From NCBI RefSeq assembly GCF_000283655.1, contig NC_016622.1, positions 880,501 through 944,500 of the forward strand: DNA of 64,000 nt. The letters run 5' to 3'. The first letter of the stretch is position 1. The number at the start of each line of letters is the position of its first letter. Positions 18,156 to 27,322 of this stretch are shown piece after piece. A program made the position numbers and the translations under genes. Under the pieces are notes generated by a model. The model was given only the letters and a program-made list of their open reading frames with translations, did not search any database and was not told where the DNA came from. The DNA is from Azospirillum lipoferum 4B (lineage in GTDB: Bacteria > Pseudomonadota > Alphaproteobacteria > Azospirillales > Azospirillaceae).

Positions 18156-20684
18156 TTGCCCTACTTCCGGGAGATGTGCGCTTGTCCGCAGCTCCTGCCG
18201 CATGAATGGAAAAGAGGTCCGGCCGCAACCATGGTCGATGCAACCACACTATGCCCTCTGTCGGACGGGGACGGGCCATCCGGCGCGCCATCCGACGCCG
18301 TTGTGCCGAAGCTCCGCGCCCGCCTGAAATGGCGTCGTGCCCGGCTGGCCGCGGCGGTTCCGCGCCTGCATCTGGCGATCGATGCCGCCGGCGACGGGAT
18401 CTGGGACTGGGATGTCGCGACGGGCGCGGTCTGGTACAGCCCGGGCTGGCAGACGATGCTGGGCTTTTCGCCGGGCGAAGTGCCGCCTCAACTGGATTTC
18501 TGGAGCTCCCGCGTCCATCCCGAAGACCTGCCGCTGACCCAGGCGGCGCTGCAGGCGCATTTTTCCGGCGAGCGCCCCTTCTACGAGTGTGAGCACCGTG
18601 TCCGCGCCAAATCGGGGGAGTGGCTGTGGATTCTCGACCGCGGCCGGGTGGTGTCCTGGAATGCCGACGGCCGTCCCCGCCGCATGATCGGAACCCATGT
18701 GGACGTCACCGCCCGCAAGCGGATCGAAGAGGAACTGGCCGAAAGCCGGCTGCAACTGGACGCCATCCTCGACAATGCCCCGGTCGGCGTGCTGCTGGTC
18801 GACGGCGACCGGGTGATCCGCCGGGTGAACAAGGCGGTGGCCGCCACCTTCCAGTACCGGATGGAGGACATCGTCGGTTGCAGCGCCCGCGTCATCTACG
18901 GCGACGACCAGGTGTTCGAGGATATCGGACGGCGCGCCTATCCGCGGATGCAGTCGGGCGGCCAGTTCGACGAGGAGGTGTCGATGCGCCGGGCCGACGG
19001 CACCGACATCCGCTGCCGCCTGATCGGCCGGCCGGTGAAGGCTGGCAACCCGGCACGCGGCTTCGTCTGGGTGGTGGAGGACATCACGGTGCGCTGGCGC
19101 GCCGAACAGGCGCTGAACGACCGCGCCGGATTCCAGCGCGTGCTGCTGGACACGGTGCCGGTGCCGATCTTCGTCCAGGACGTCATGGGCCATTACGTGG
19201 ATGCCAACACCGCCTTCGAACGCTGGATGGGCATCGACCGGCAGGCCCTGTTCGGCCGTACCGTCTTCGACCTCGCCCCGCCGCACATCGCCGAGGCCGA
19301 TGAGGCGGTCGATAAGGCGCTGCTGGCCGACCAGAAGCCTCAGAGCTACGAAACCCAGCTGCGCTGCGCCGACGGAACGCTGCGCGACGTGCTGTTCTCC
19401 AAGGCCGTCTATTGCCGCACCGGAGGCAAGCCGGCCGGCATCGTCGGCGCGGTGATGGACATCAGCGAGCGCAAGCATGCCGAGCAGGCCCTTCTGGAGC
19501 GCCAGCAGCTGTTCGAGCAGATCTTCGTCGCCAGCTGCGCGGTGAAGCTGCTGATCGACCCGCTCGACGGGCGGATCGTCGATGCCAACCCGGCGGCGGC
19601 GGAGTTCTACGGCCATCCGCTCGACCGGTTGCGCAGCATGCACATCCAGGACATCAACGCGGCGACGGGCGCGGAGGTGGCGCGGGAGCTGCGTCAGGCC
19701 CACAACGGCGAACGCAAGCAATTCCAGTTCCGCCATCGGCTGGCCTCCGGCGATGTCCGCGACGTCGAAGTCTATATCAGCAACATCGTCGTCCATGGCC
19801 GCACGCTGCTGATGTCGCTGATCCACGACATCACCGAACGCTGCATCGCGGAGGAGGCTCTGCGCGGCAAGACCCGCGAGCTGGAGCGTTCCAACGCCGA
19901 GCTGGAGGCCTTCGCCTATGTCGCCTCCCACGACCTGCGCCAGCCGCTGCGCGTCATCACCAGCTACCTGACCCTGCTGGAGCGGGGCTTGGGCAAGTCG
20001 CTGGACGAGGAGGGGCGGGAGTGCATCGACTTCGCCCGTGACGGCGCCCAGCGCATGGATCGGCTGATCGTCGACCTTCTGGAATATTCGCGGGTCGGGC
20101 GCAAGGCCAAGCCCTTCCGGCCGGTGCCGCTGGACGAGCCGCTGCGGCTGGCGCTGCTGAACCTGGAAGTGGCGGTCCAGGATGCCGGGGCCACGGTCAC
20201 GGTGGATGGGCCGGACGGCACCGCGCTGCCGGTGGTGGCCGGTGACGACAACGAGCTGATGCGGCTGTTCCAGAACCTGATCGGCAACGCGGTGAAGTAC
20301 CGCGCGCCCGGCCGCCCGCCGGTGGTGCGCGTCACCGTGGCTCTGGGCCGGGCTTCGAACCGGCAGGACGGTGCGCCGGTGGTGTGCATCGACATCCGCG
20401 ACAACGGCATCGGCATCGCCGCCGAGGATCGCGACCGCGTCTTCGGCATCTTCCAGCGGCTGCACCGCCGCGACGAGTATGAGGGCACCGGCGTCGGGCT
20501 GGCCGTCTGCAAGAAGGTGATCGAGCATCACGGCGGCCGGCTGTGGGTGGAAGGCCCGCCGGACGACGACCTGCGCGACACGGACGGGCGCCCCTGCGGC
20601 AGCCTTTTCCGCCTGGTCCTGCCGGCCCTGGCATCCCCGGCGGCCGGAGCGGGCAGGGATGGGGAGGCACGGGACCGGCGATGA
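18156..20684 (+). CDS. Multi-PAS sensor histidine kinase
   Basis: 842 residues from a TTG at 18156, preceded at five bases by GAAGGAG; an ATG at 18231 without a clear site is the alternative. Four PAS domains in series (about residues 70-190, 200-318, 325-445, 450-570) are followed by a dimerisation/phosphoacceptor helix with H-box FAYVASHDLRQPLRVITSY. The ATPase domain carries N-box NLIGNAVKY, G1 DIRDNGIGIA and G2 GTGVGLAVCKKV. No transmembrane segment is seen, so it is cytoplasmic, like phytochrome-type and other soluble PAS kinases. Its stop overlaps the start of the next kinase gene (ATGA). A response regulator of the Rcp1 type follows in the operon and is the natural partner. Confidence 0.9.
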   Translation: MPYFREMCACPQLLPHEWKRGPAATMVDATTLCPLSDGDGPSGAPSDAVVPKLRARLKWRRARLAAAVPRLHLAIDAAGDGIWDWDVATGAVWYSPGWQTMLGFSPGEVPPQLDFWSSRVHPEDLPLTQAALQAHFSGERPFYECEHRVRAKSGEWLWILDRGRVVSWNADGRPRRMIGTHVDVTARKRIEEELAESRLQLDAILDNAPVGVLLVDGDRVIRRVNKAVAATFQYRMEDIVGCSARVIYGDDQVFEDIGRRAYPRMQSGGQFDEEVSMRRADGTDIRCRLIGRPVKAGNPARGFVWVVEDITVRWRAEQALNDRAGFQRVLLDTVPVPIFVQDVMGHYVDANTAFERWMGIDRQALFGRTVFDLAPPHIAEADEAVDKALLADQKPQSYETQLRCADGTLRDVLFSKAVYCRTGGKPAGIVGAVMDISERKHAEQALLERQQLFEQIFVASCAVKLLIDPLDGRIVDANPAAAEFYGHPLDRLRSMHIQDINAATGAEVARELRQAHNGERKQFQFRHRLASGDVRDVEVYISNIVVHGRTLLMSLIHDITERCIAEEALRGKTRELERSNAELEAFAYVASHDLRQPLRVITSYLTLLERGLGKSLDEEGRECIDFARDGAQRMDRLIVDLLEYSRVGRKAKPFRPVPLDEPLRLALLNLEVAVQDAGATVTVDGPDGTALPVVAGDDNELMRLFQNLIGNAVKYRAPGRPPVVRVTVALGRASNRQDGAPVVCIDIRDNGIGIAAEDRDRVFGIFQRLHRRDEYEGTGVGLAVCKKVIEHHGGRLWVEGPPDDDLRDTDGRPCGSLFRLVLPALASPAAGAGRDGEARDRR

Positions 20685-22327
20685 CGGCGGAACCCCTGAG
20701 CGCGCCGCGCCTGCCCGTGCCGGCCGTCCTGCGCCGCCTGATCGCGGGCGGACTGCGGATATGGAAGCCCGCCGCCATCCAGGCCGCGGTGACGCTGGTC
20801 CTGGTGCTGGCCTATCTGTGGATGGGCGACGTCTATGTCCGCGTCCTGGTGGCCGAGCACCGTGCGACCGCGGCGCTCACCGCCTCGTCGATGGCCAGCA
20901 CCCTGTCCAGCGCGCTGAACGAGCGCCTCGCCCTGGTCCGCGGCCTGACCGCCTTCGTCGAGGTGGCCGCCGCTGCCGGCAGCCTGACCGAGCAGTTCCC
21001 GCGCTATGCGGAGGGGCTGCGGCGGTCGGTGGTGGGGGTGCGCAACATCTCCGCCGCCCCCGAATTCGTCGTCCGCATCGTTTATCCGGTCGAGGGCAAC
21101 GAGAAGGTGCTGGGCAACGATCTGCTGAAGGACGCGCGCCCCGGCTTCGCCGAAACGGTGCAGCGCGCCATCATCAGCCGCGACGTAACCGTCCATGGTC
21201 CCGTGACCCTGCTCCAGGGCGGGCAGGGGCTGATCGCCCGGCAGATCGTCTATGGGCCGGGCAAGCCCTGGGGAGCGGTCGGTCTGGTGTTCGATGTCGG
21301 AGCCATCCTCGGCGAGGTGCGCTTCGACCGGGTGCCGCCGCATCTGGTCTTCGCCATCGTGACGGACAGCGGCCAGCAGGTGGCGGGCGATGTGATGGCG
21401 CTGAAGGGCGACCCGCTGGTGGAGCGGATCAACCTTCCGGACGGACATTGGGAACTGGCGCTGGCCCCGCGCACCAGCTGGGAGGGGCTGGCCTATGCCG
21501 ACCCGACCTTCCGCGGCTTCCAGGCGGCCTTCCTGCTGCTCGCCCTGCTGATCGAGGCGCTGACCTTCATGGCGGTCAGCCGCCGCTACACGCTGGAACG
21601 GCAGGTCGACCTGCGCACCGCCGAGCTGGGACGAGCCAAGAACGAGCTGGAGCAGTTCGCCTACGCCACCGCCCACGACCTGCAGGAGCCGCTGCGCGCC
21701 ATCGCCAGCTATGCCCAGCTTCTGGAGAAGCAGCAGAAGGGCAAGCTGGACGAGGAAAGCGAGGGCTTCATCCGCGAGATCGTCGACGGGGCCGGGCGTC
21801 TGAAGATGCTGCTGCGCGACGTCCAGCTGTTCCTGGCGGAGGACCGGGTGCCGCTCGGCTGCGGCACGGTCGCGGCGGGGGACGCGCTTCAGGCGGCGCT
21901 GACCGGGCTGAAGCGGCGCATCGCCGATGCCGGCGCCACCGTCACCGTGGGCGAACTGCCGGCGGTGCAGGCGGACGAGCGCCGCCTTCGCGAAATCTTC
22001 ATCGTGCTGATCGCCAATGCGGTCGAATACCGCCATCCATACCGCGCGGCGGAGGTCCATGTCTCCGGCCGGCGAGCCGACGGCTATGACGTGATCGACG
22101 TGCGCGACAACGGCATCGGCATCGAGCCGCGTTACCGCGACCAGATTTTCGAGGTGTTCCGCCGGCTGCATTCGCGCGACGAGCATCCCGGCACCGGCAT
22201 GGGCCTCGCCATCGCCCGAAAGATGGTGGAGCGGCTGGGCGGCCGGATCACCGTCGTCTCCAGCCCCGGCGTCGGCAGCACCTTTTCCATCCATCTGCCC
22301 CATCCCGCCTTTCGAGGATTCCCCTGA
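20681..22327 (+). CDS. Membrane sensor histidine kinase with CHASE-like sensor domain
   Basis: 548 residues; the ATG overlaps the previous stop codon (ATGA). TM1 lies at about residues 33-53 and TM2 at about 278-298. The periplasmic region between them has a CHASE-type pattern (residues about 60-265, including [22 protein letters not shown] and [10 protein letters not shown]). The kinase core has H-box [21 protein letters not shown]-box LIANAVEY, G1 [10 protein letters not shown] and G2 [12 protein letters not shown]. It resembles the soluble kinase upstream in its core, suggesting both feed the same downstream receiver, whose gene starts one base before this one ends. Confidence 0.9.
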   Translation: MTAEPLSAPRLPVPAVLRRLIAGGLRIWKPAAIQAAVTLVLVLAYLWMGDVYVRVLVAEHRATAALTASSMASTLSSALNERLALVRGLTAFVEVAAAAGSLTEQFPRYAEGLRRSVVGVRNISAAPEFVVRIVYPVEGNEKVLGNDLLKDARPGFAETVQRAIISRDVTVHGPVTLLQGGQGLIARQIVYGPGKPWGAVGLVFDVGAILGEVRFDRVPPHLVFAIVTDSGQQVAGDVMALKGDPLVERINLPDGHWELALAPRTSWEGLAYADPTFRGFQAAFLLLALLIEALTFMAVSRRYTLERQVDLRTAELGRAKNELEQFAYATAHDLQEPLRAIASYAQLLEKQQKGKLDEESEGFIREIVDGAGRLKMLLRDVQLFLAEDRVPLGCGTVAAGDALQAALTGLKRRIADAGATVTVGELPAVQADERRLREIFIVLIANAVEYRHPYRAAEVHVSGRRADGYDVIDVRDNGIGIEPRYRDQIFEVFRRLHSRDEHPGTGMGLAIARKMVERLGGRITVVSSPGVGSTFSIHLPHPAFRGFP

Positions 22328-22764
22328 TGCAGGACCTGACCACTCCCTTCGAGATCCTGCTGGTCGAGGACGATCCGGCCGATGCCGGCCTCGCCAAGCG
22401 TGCGCTGCGCGACGGCCGCATCCTGTGCAACGTGGGCCATGTCCGCGACGGGGTGGAGGCGATGGAGTATCTGCGCCGCCAGGGCCCCTTCGCCGGCGCC
22501 ACCCGGCCCGACCTGATCCTGCTGGACCTGAACATGCCGCGCATGGACGGCCGCGAGGTTCTGCAGGAGTTGAAGGCGGACGAAGAGTTGAAGACCATTC
22601 CGGTGGTGATCCTCACCACCTCCGACGTCGACCGCGACGTGAACGCCAGCTATCTGCTTGGAGCCAACAGCTTCATCACCAAGCCGATGGACATGGACGC
22701 CTTCTTCGACGCTGTGAAGAGCATCGAGGAATACTGGTTCCGTGTCGTCAGGCTGCCACGGTGA
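22327..22764 (+). CDS. Single-domain response regulator (Rcp1 type)
   Basis: 145 residues, one receiver domain and nothing more. Acidic pocket VEDDPAD, phospho-acceptor Asp in [13 protein letters not shown], Thr in ILTTSD and Lys in ITKPMD are all present. The insert [12 protein letters not shown] before the acceptor strand is typical of Rcp1-like regulators paired with phytochrome-style kinases. It starts at the last base of the CHASE kinase gene, so the two are translationally coupled. With no output domain it likely acts by protein contact or phosphorelay, possibly to the downstream receiver proteins. Confidence 0.93.
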   Translation: MQDLTTPFEILLVEDDPADAGLAKRALRDGRILCNVGHVRDGVEAMEYLRRQGPFAGATRPDLILLDLNMPRMDGREVLQELKADEELKTIPVVILTTSDVDRDVNASYLLGANSFITKPMDMDAFFDAVKSIEEYWFRVVRLPR

Positions 22765-22776
22765 AGGAGGCCAGAC

Positions 22777-24183
22777 ATGTCCATTGCCTTACCGGTCAAA
22801 CCCGTCCAGTCCCGCGAGCCCGAGCCGGAGGAGGGGCACACCGCCATCCTGCTGGTCGAGGATGACGACGCCGACGCGCGTCTGGTCACCCGGTCCCTGA
22901 CGCCCTATGCCCGCCGCGCCACAGTGGCGCGCGCCACCTCGCTGAAGGAAGCGCGGGCCTGGCTGCACCGCAACGCCTGCGACGTCGTGCTGCTCGACCT
23001 CTCGCTGCCCGACAGCTTCGGGCTGGAGACGGTGACCCGCCTGCATGCCGACGCGCCGTCGCTGCCGCTGGTGGTGCTGACCGGTTATGACGACGAGGAT
23101 TTCGCGCTGGAGATCCTGGCCCACGGCGCCCAGGACTATCTGGTGAAGGGCCAGACCGACGGGCCGCTGATGTGGCGCGCCGTCCAGCACGCCATGGCCC
23201 GCAAGCGGCTGGAGGAGGAGCTGCGCCTGTCGGAGGAGCGGCTGCAGGGCATCATCGGGCTGGCGCAGGACGCCATCCTGACCACCGACGAGAACCTGAA
23301 CATCACCCTGTTCAACCGTGCGGCGGAAAGCCTGTTCGGCTACGACGCCGACGACATCCTGGGCCGGCCGCTGTCGCTGCTGATCCCCGAGCGTTTCCGC
23401 CCCGACCACGAGGCGCATATCGCCGGCTTTGCCACGTCGATGGTCCAGGCGCAGGTTATGACCAACCGTCGCGAAGTCCAGGGGCTGACCGCCGACGGCC
23501 GGGAATTCCCGGCCGAGGTGTCGATCGCCAAACTGCACCATGCCCGCGGCCTGCTGTTCACCGCCGTCATCCGCGACGTGTCGGAGCGCAAGCGGGTGGA
23601 GAGCGAGCTTCGCCGCATGGCGACCACCGATCCGCTGACCGGGCTGAACAACCGCCGCCGCATCATGGAACTGGCGGAGGTCGAGATGGCGCGGCTGCGC
23701 CGCTATGGCCGGCCGGTGTCGGTGCTGATGCTGGACATCGACCGCTTCAAGGCGATCAACGACACCCACGGCCATGCCGTGGGAGACCGGGCGCTGGTCC
23801 GGCTGGCGGAGGTCTGCCGTGCCGAATTGCGCGACACCGACCATATCGGCCGGCTGGGCGGGGAGGAGTTCGCGATCATCCTGCCCGAAACCCCGCTGGC
23901 GTCGGCGACCGAGGTGGCGGAACGGCTGCGCCATCGTCTGGCCATGGCGGACGTCGCGTTGCAGCCCGGCGGCCAATCGGGCGGCGGGACCCTGCGCATG
24001 ACGGTCAGCATCGGCGTCGCCATGTGTGGCGACGAGGACGCCAGCATCGAGCGCGCGCTGGGCCGCGCCGACCGTGCGTTGTACGAAGCGAAATCGCTGG
24101 GCCGCAACCGCGTCGTCGTCAGCGACGGCTATCCCGGTCCGGCCTTCGCCACCGCATCCATTCCAACGTCCATCGCGAGCTGA
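22777..24183 (+). CDS. REC-PAS-GGDEF diguanylate cyclase
   Basis: 468 residues with AAGGAGG upstream. An N-terminal receiver (residues about 24-140, acceptor Asp in VLLDLSLPDSFG, Lys in YLVKGQ) is followed by a PAS domain (about 155-275) and a GGDEF domain (about 285-455). The signature is GGEEF, an active variant. RDTD five residues earlier is an intact RxxD inhibitory site, so product inhibition by c-di-GMP is expected. It makes c-di-GMP from GTP in response to phosphorylation and a PAS ligand. The kinases and Rcp1-type regulator just upstream are the probable inputs; the MCP-PilZ protein is a plausible c-di-GMP reader. Confidence 0.95.
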   Translation: MSIALPVKPVQSREPEPEEGHTAILLVEDDDADARLVTRSLTPYARRATVARATSLKEARAWLHRNACDVVLLDLSLPDSFGLETVTRLHADAPSLPLVVLTGYDDEDFALEILAHGAQDYLVKGQTDGPLMWRAVQHAMARKRLEEELRLSEERLQGIIGLAQDAILTTDENLNITLFNRAAESLFGYDADDILGRPLSLLIPERFRPDHEAHIAGFATSMVQAQVMTNRREVQGLTADGREFPAEVSIAKLHHARGLLFTAVIRDVSERKRVESELRRMATTDPLTGLNNRRRIMELAEVEMARLRRYGRPVSVLMLDIDRFKAINDTHGHAVGDRALVRLAEVCRAELRDTDHIGRLGGEEFAIILPETPLASATEVAERLRHRLAMADVALQPGGQSGGGTLRMTVSIGVAMCGDEDASIERALGRADRALYEAKSLGRNRVVVSDGYPGPAFATASIPTSIAS

Positions 24184-24201
24184 CGGAGTGTCCGAGGGAA
24201 A

Positions 24202-25680
24202 ATGGCCGAAGGAATGATGACGGAAACCTCCGGCCGGGAAGCGGTGCTGCTGGTCTCGGGCGACGCGGTCCGCGCAAGGCAGCTTGCCATCGCGCTGGGC
24301 GGCATTCCCCTGCGGGTGGATGCGGTCGATGCGGCGCTGGACCACCTGCGCGGCCATGGTGCAGCGGCGGGAGAGTGCGTCGTGGTGATCGATGTCGCCG
24401 GCAGCGCCGCCGATGTCGCCTCCGGTCATGACGCGGTCGAGGCGCTGGTCCGGCTGGACCCGGTTCCCGCCGTGCTGGTCCTGGTGCCGGATGGGCAGGA
24501 GGATGCCGCGCCATCCTTCATCGCGGCCGGCGCGCAGGATGCGCTGCCCGCCTGCGATGCCATCGCCCTGCGCCGCGCCGTCCTCGCCGCCCGTCGGCGT
24601 CAGGAGCGGGAAAACCGCCTGCGTGCGGCTCTGGCCGATGCGGGGCGGGCAGGGGGCGAGGACGGGAGCGAGGCAGGGGGCCAGGCAGGAGGCGAGGCCA
24701 GGGGCGATGCCGGTGGGCTGTTCGATGCCGCCGCCGCTGCGGTGGAGGCTGCGCTCGACCCCATGCTGGCGCTGACCGCCGCCACGCTGGAATCGCCGCT
24801 GTTGCCGAGCCAGCAGGACCGGCTGGCCGCCATCCGGGCGGCGGCCAGCACCCTGCGCGCGACGATCTCGGCCCTGCGTTCGACGAAGCCGGAGACCCAG
24901 GGGGTGGAGACGCTGACCCTTGGCGATCTGGTGGCCGGCGCGAGGGCGGTCGCGGTGGAAGGGGGCGCCGGCCAACATTTCATCGCCGATGCGGGCGGGT
25001 TGCGCTCCCTGCTGGTCCTCCTGACGGCGGAGACGGGGGCGGAGCTGTCGCTGTCGCTGCAGCCGACGGGGGAGGCGGCCGAGTTGATCCTTCGCCGCCG
25101 GGGCGCGCCTCGGCTGCGCCCGCTGGCGCTGGCGGTGGCCGGACCGCAGGTCCGGCGGCTGGGGGGGCGCCTGTTCGCAGACGGCGCCTCTGACGCGGGT
25201 GCGGACGGCGCGGGTGCGGGCGGCGGCGCCGGGGAATGGCTGACCGCCCGAATCCCCGTGCAGCTGCCGGCCCGTTCCGCTGCGCCGCCTGCCTCCCTTT
25301 CGGTCCTGCTGGTGGAGGACAACCCGATCGGCCGGCTGGTCGCCGCCGGTTTCTTCAAGGCGCTGGGCCATGCGGTCACGACGGCGGAGGATGGGGCCCA
25401 GGGAGTGGCCGCGGCGACCGAAGGGCGGTTCGACCTGATCGTGATGGACGTGCAGATGCCGGTGATGGACGGGCATGAGGCATCGCGCGCCATCCGTGCG
25501 CTGCCGGGCGAGGCGGGCCGCGTGCCGATCGTGGCGCTCACCGCCGGTACGGATGCCGAGGACGACGCCCAGTGCCGCGCCGCCGGAATGGATGACTGCC
25601 TGCACAAGCCGCTGACCATGGACCGGTTGTGTGCCGTGCTGGAACGCCTGTTCCCCGGCCGCGCGCCGCAGGGAGGGTGA
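24202..25680 (+). CDS. Degenerate sensor-kinase-like protein with C-terminal receiver
   Basis: 492 residues with GAGGG upstream of ATG 24202. The N-terminal 130 residues have a receiver-like beta/alpha pattern but no DD pocket (V-L-L-V-S-G-D) and a weak acceptor region (VVVIDVAG). A Gly/Ala/Asp-rich linker follows. The middle (about residues 185-360) runs like a histidine-kinase dimer helix plus ATPase fold, yet no phosphorylatable H-box, N-box or GxGxG box can be found. The C-terminal receiver is intact (LLVEDNPIG, LIVMDVQMPVMDG, LTAGTD, HKPL). It looks like a hybrid kinase that lost catalysis and keeps a scaffold plus working receiver. It is in the same operon, 18 bases after the cyclase gene. 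Confidence 0.65.
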   Translation: MAEGMMTETSGREAVLLVSGDAVRARQLAIALGGIPLRVDAVDAALDHLRGHGAAAGECVVVIDVAGSAADVASGHDAVEALVRLDPVPAVLVLVPDGQEDAAPSFIAAGAQDALPACDAIALRRAVLAARRRQERENRLRAALADAGRAGGEDGSEAGGQAGGEARGDAGGLFDAAAAAVEAALDPMLALTAATLESPLLPSQQDRLAAIRAAASTLRATISALRSTKPETQGVETLTLGDLVAGARAVAVEGGAGQHFIADAGGLRSLLVLLTAETGAELSLSLQPTGEAAELILRRRGAPRLRPLALAVAGPQVRRLGGRLFADGASDAGADGAGAGGGAGEWLTARIPVQLPARSAAPPASLSVLLVEDNPIGRLVAAGFFKALGHAVTTAEDGAQGVAAATEGRFDLIVMDVQMPVMDGHEASRAIRALPGEAGRVPIVALTAGTDAEDDAQCRAAGMDDCLHKPLTMDRLCAVLERLFPGRAPQGG

Positions 25681-25816
25681 TGCGGGGCCGATGCAAATTG
25701 TCGAAAAATTTACAGACCTAACATCATATTCCACTCGCCGGTAACCGGCCTTCGGTTGCCCGCCGTCGGCCCGGACGGTATCAGTGGATGGCGGCGAATT
25801 GGCTGGAGGTTCGGGA

Positions 25817-26221
25817 ATGGATAAGCAGACGATCGACTACTCCCGGTACCGCATCCTGGTCGTGGAGGATCAGCCCTTCGTCCGCCGCACCATCGTCCAG
25901 ATTCTGGGCCAGATCGGTTTTCGCGACATCGCGGAGGCCGACAACGGCGAGTCGGCGATGTTTGAGTGCATCCGCGTCAATCCCGACCTGATCGTCTGCG
26001 ATATCGACATGAAGCCGGTCACCGGCCTGCAGTTCCTTGCCCATCTGCGTGCCAGCACCGAGGCCGCCAATCCCCGCGCCCCGGTGGTTTTCCTGACCAA
26101 CCATACCGAATCCGAGATCGTGAAACAGGCGATGGCGCTGGGCGTCAACGGCTTCGTGGTCAAACCCCCGTCCTTCGCCGCGCTGAAGGAGCGGATGGAC
26201 CGGCTGCTGGGGGGACGGTGA
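25817..26221 (+). CDS. Single-domain response regulator
   Basis: 134 residues from ATG 25817 (GGAGG eight bases upstream). One receiver domain: VVEDQPFVRR pocket, acceptor Asp in LIVCDIDMKPVTG, Thr in FLTNHT, Lys in VVKPPS. CheY-like length with no output domain. A gap of 136 bases separates it from the preceding gene, so it may have its own promoter. Its stop overlaps the GTG start of the lipoprotein gene. Its partner kinase cannot be deduced from sequence; the kinases of the upstream block are candidates. Confidence 0.9.
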   Translation: MDKQTIDYSRYRILVVEDQPFVRRTIVQILGQIGFRDIAEADNGESAMFECIRVNPDLIVCDIDMKPVTGLQFLAHLRASTEAANPRAPVVFLTNHTESEIVKQAMALGVNGFVVKPPSFAALKERMDRLLGGR

Positions 26222-26562
26222 GGCTTCGTGCGGGCATTCTAACGCTTGCGCTCGTCCTGGCGGCCTGCTCGGGCGAGCCGTCGGAGGGCGACATGCGCAA
26301 GCTGGTGGAGACGCACACCCGCCGCACGCTGGAGCGGCAGGGGAATGCCGCCTTCCGTGCCTTCGACGATTTCCGCAAGCAGGGCTGCGTCGAGGCGAAG
26401 CTGAAGAATGGGCAGGACGGCAGCGGGCAGTATGACTGCTACTATGCCGCCACCTTCGTGCCGCAGCCGGGGCAGCCACCGCTGACCGTCAACGGCAAGG
26501 GGCGCTTCCGCCGCACCGACAAGGGAATGGCCTTCGAGGATCTGGGCGCCCAGCCGCGCTGA
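26218..26562 (+). CDS. Small lipoprotein of unknown function
   Basis: 114 residues from GTG 26218, overlapping the response-regulator stop (GTGA). A lipoprotein signal is clear: VRLRAGILTLALVLAACSG with lipobox LAAC. The mature part contains two further cysteines (K-Q-G-C-V and Y-D-C-Y-Y), possibly disulphide-bonded, and ends in a small beta-rich segment. No family was recognised. Translational coupling to a receiver gene suggests an envelope role in the same signalling process, but that is only context. It is convergent with nifQ six bases away. Confidence 0.7.
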   Translation: MRLRAGILTLALVLAACSGEPSEGDMRKLVETHTRRTLERQGNAAFRAFDDFRKQGCVEAKLKNGQDGSGQYDCYYAATFVPQPGQPPLTVNGKGRFRRTDKGMAFEDLGAQPR

Positions 26563-26568
26563 AAGACT

Positions 26569-27180
26569 TCAGCCGCCGCGGGCGAGACGCGACAGGGTCG
26601 CCAGCGGATCGCCGGCCTCCTCGCCGAAACAGACCTCCACGTCGTCGCACACCTCGCAGTTGGGTGACTTGCACAGCATCAGCCCCTCGCGCTCGCAAAG
26701 CTGCCGGTAGAAGAACTTCTTCCACTTCATGTCGCCGGCATTCAGCGCCACCAGCGCCGGGAAATGGCGGCGGAACATCGTGTTCAGTTCGTCCCGGTCG
26801 TGGAACCCCATGTCCTGCCACAGATGGTTCGGCTCCAGCGAACGGCGGGCCAGGATGGCGGCCAGCCAGCGCTCCTCATCCGCCCCCCGCGCGCCATGTT
26901 CGACCAGAAGGGCGCGCAGGTCGGCCTCCTCGATGGAATCCTCGCCGGCTTCCGCCCCAGCGGGCAGCGATGCGACGGCGGCGGCGAAATGCGGGGCATG
27001 GCGGGCGGCCATCTCCGCAAGGTCGGCCTTGGTCAGGGCGAGCGCCCGGGTCATCGGCCGAGCCCCATCCGCGGCGGCAATCGCCAGGATGCGGCCGAAG
27101 ATCATGCGGTCGGCGGCGGGATCGTCCGGGTCCGTGCAATCCGGAGCGCAGGCAGGCGAATGGGCTGAGAGCTTGGACAT
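26569..27180 (-). CDS. nifQ: NifQ, molybdenum donor for nitrogenase cofactor assembly
   Basis: 203 residues from ATG 27180, which has GGTGGAG six bases upstream; ATG 27186 overlaps that site and is less likely. NifQ carries a Mo-Fe-S cluster and passes molybdenum to NifEN/NifH during FeMo-co synthesis. The family hallmark, C-x4-C-x2-C-x5-C, is intact as Cys170, Cys175, Cys178 and Cys184 (CKSPNCEVCDDVEVC), preceded by MKWKKFFYRQLC. Additional cysteines near the N-terminus (C11, C15) are not part of the motif. No other nif gene is adjacent, and no sigma-54 -24/-12 box or NifA site was spotted upstream by eye. Confidence 0.93.
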   Translation of the reverse strand: MSKLSAHSPACAPDCTDPDDPAADRMIFGRILAIAAADGARPMTRALALTKADLAEMAARHAPHFAAAVASLPAGAEAGEDSIEEADLRALLVEHGARGADEERWLAAILARRSLEPNHLWQDMGFHDRDELNTMFRRHFPALVALNAGDMKWKKFFYRQLCEREGLMLCKSPNCEVCDDVEVCFGEEAGDPLATLSRLARGG

Positions 27181-27322
27181 GTCCATCTCCACCGGCTGGA
27201 AGCACCCGCGACGCCTGCTATCCTGACCCAGGATGCTGCATGTGCGAAAGACGCTCCCCGGACCGGTGGCCTGCGGCATTGCGCCGCATCCTTCCGGGCA
27301 TCGCCTCAGTCGGGCCATCGCC

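Noticed and set aside
18152-18202. Short leader peptide frame overlapping the kinase start
   Set aside because: An ATG one base after GAAGGAG opens a 16-codon frame, but spacing is too short and no attenuation structure is visible.
22789-25734. Long open frame antisense to the diguanylate cyclase and pseudokinase genes
   Set aside because: Shadow of high-GC coding sequence with low-complexity Gln/His/Arg composition and no recognisable domain.
27181-27322. Sigma-54 promoter or NifA site upstream of nifQ
   Set aside because: A GG...GC pair is present on the plus strand near 27266-27282, but the spacing is 11 rather than 10 bases and the strand is wrong for nifQ; no TGT-N10-ACA site was seen.
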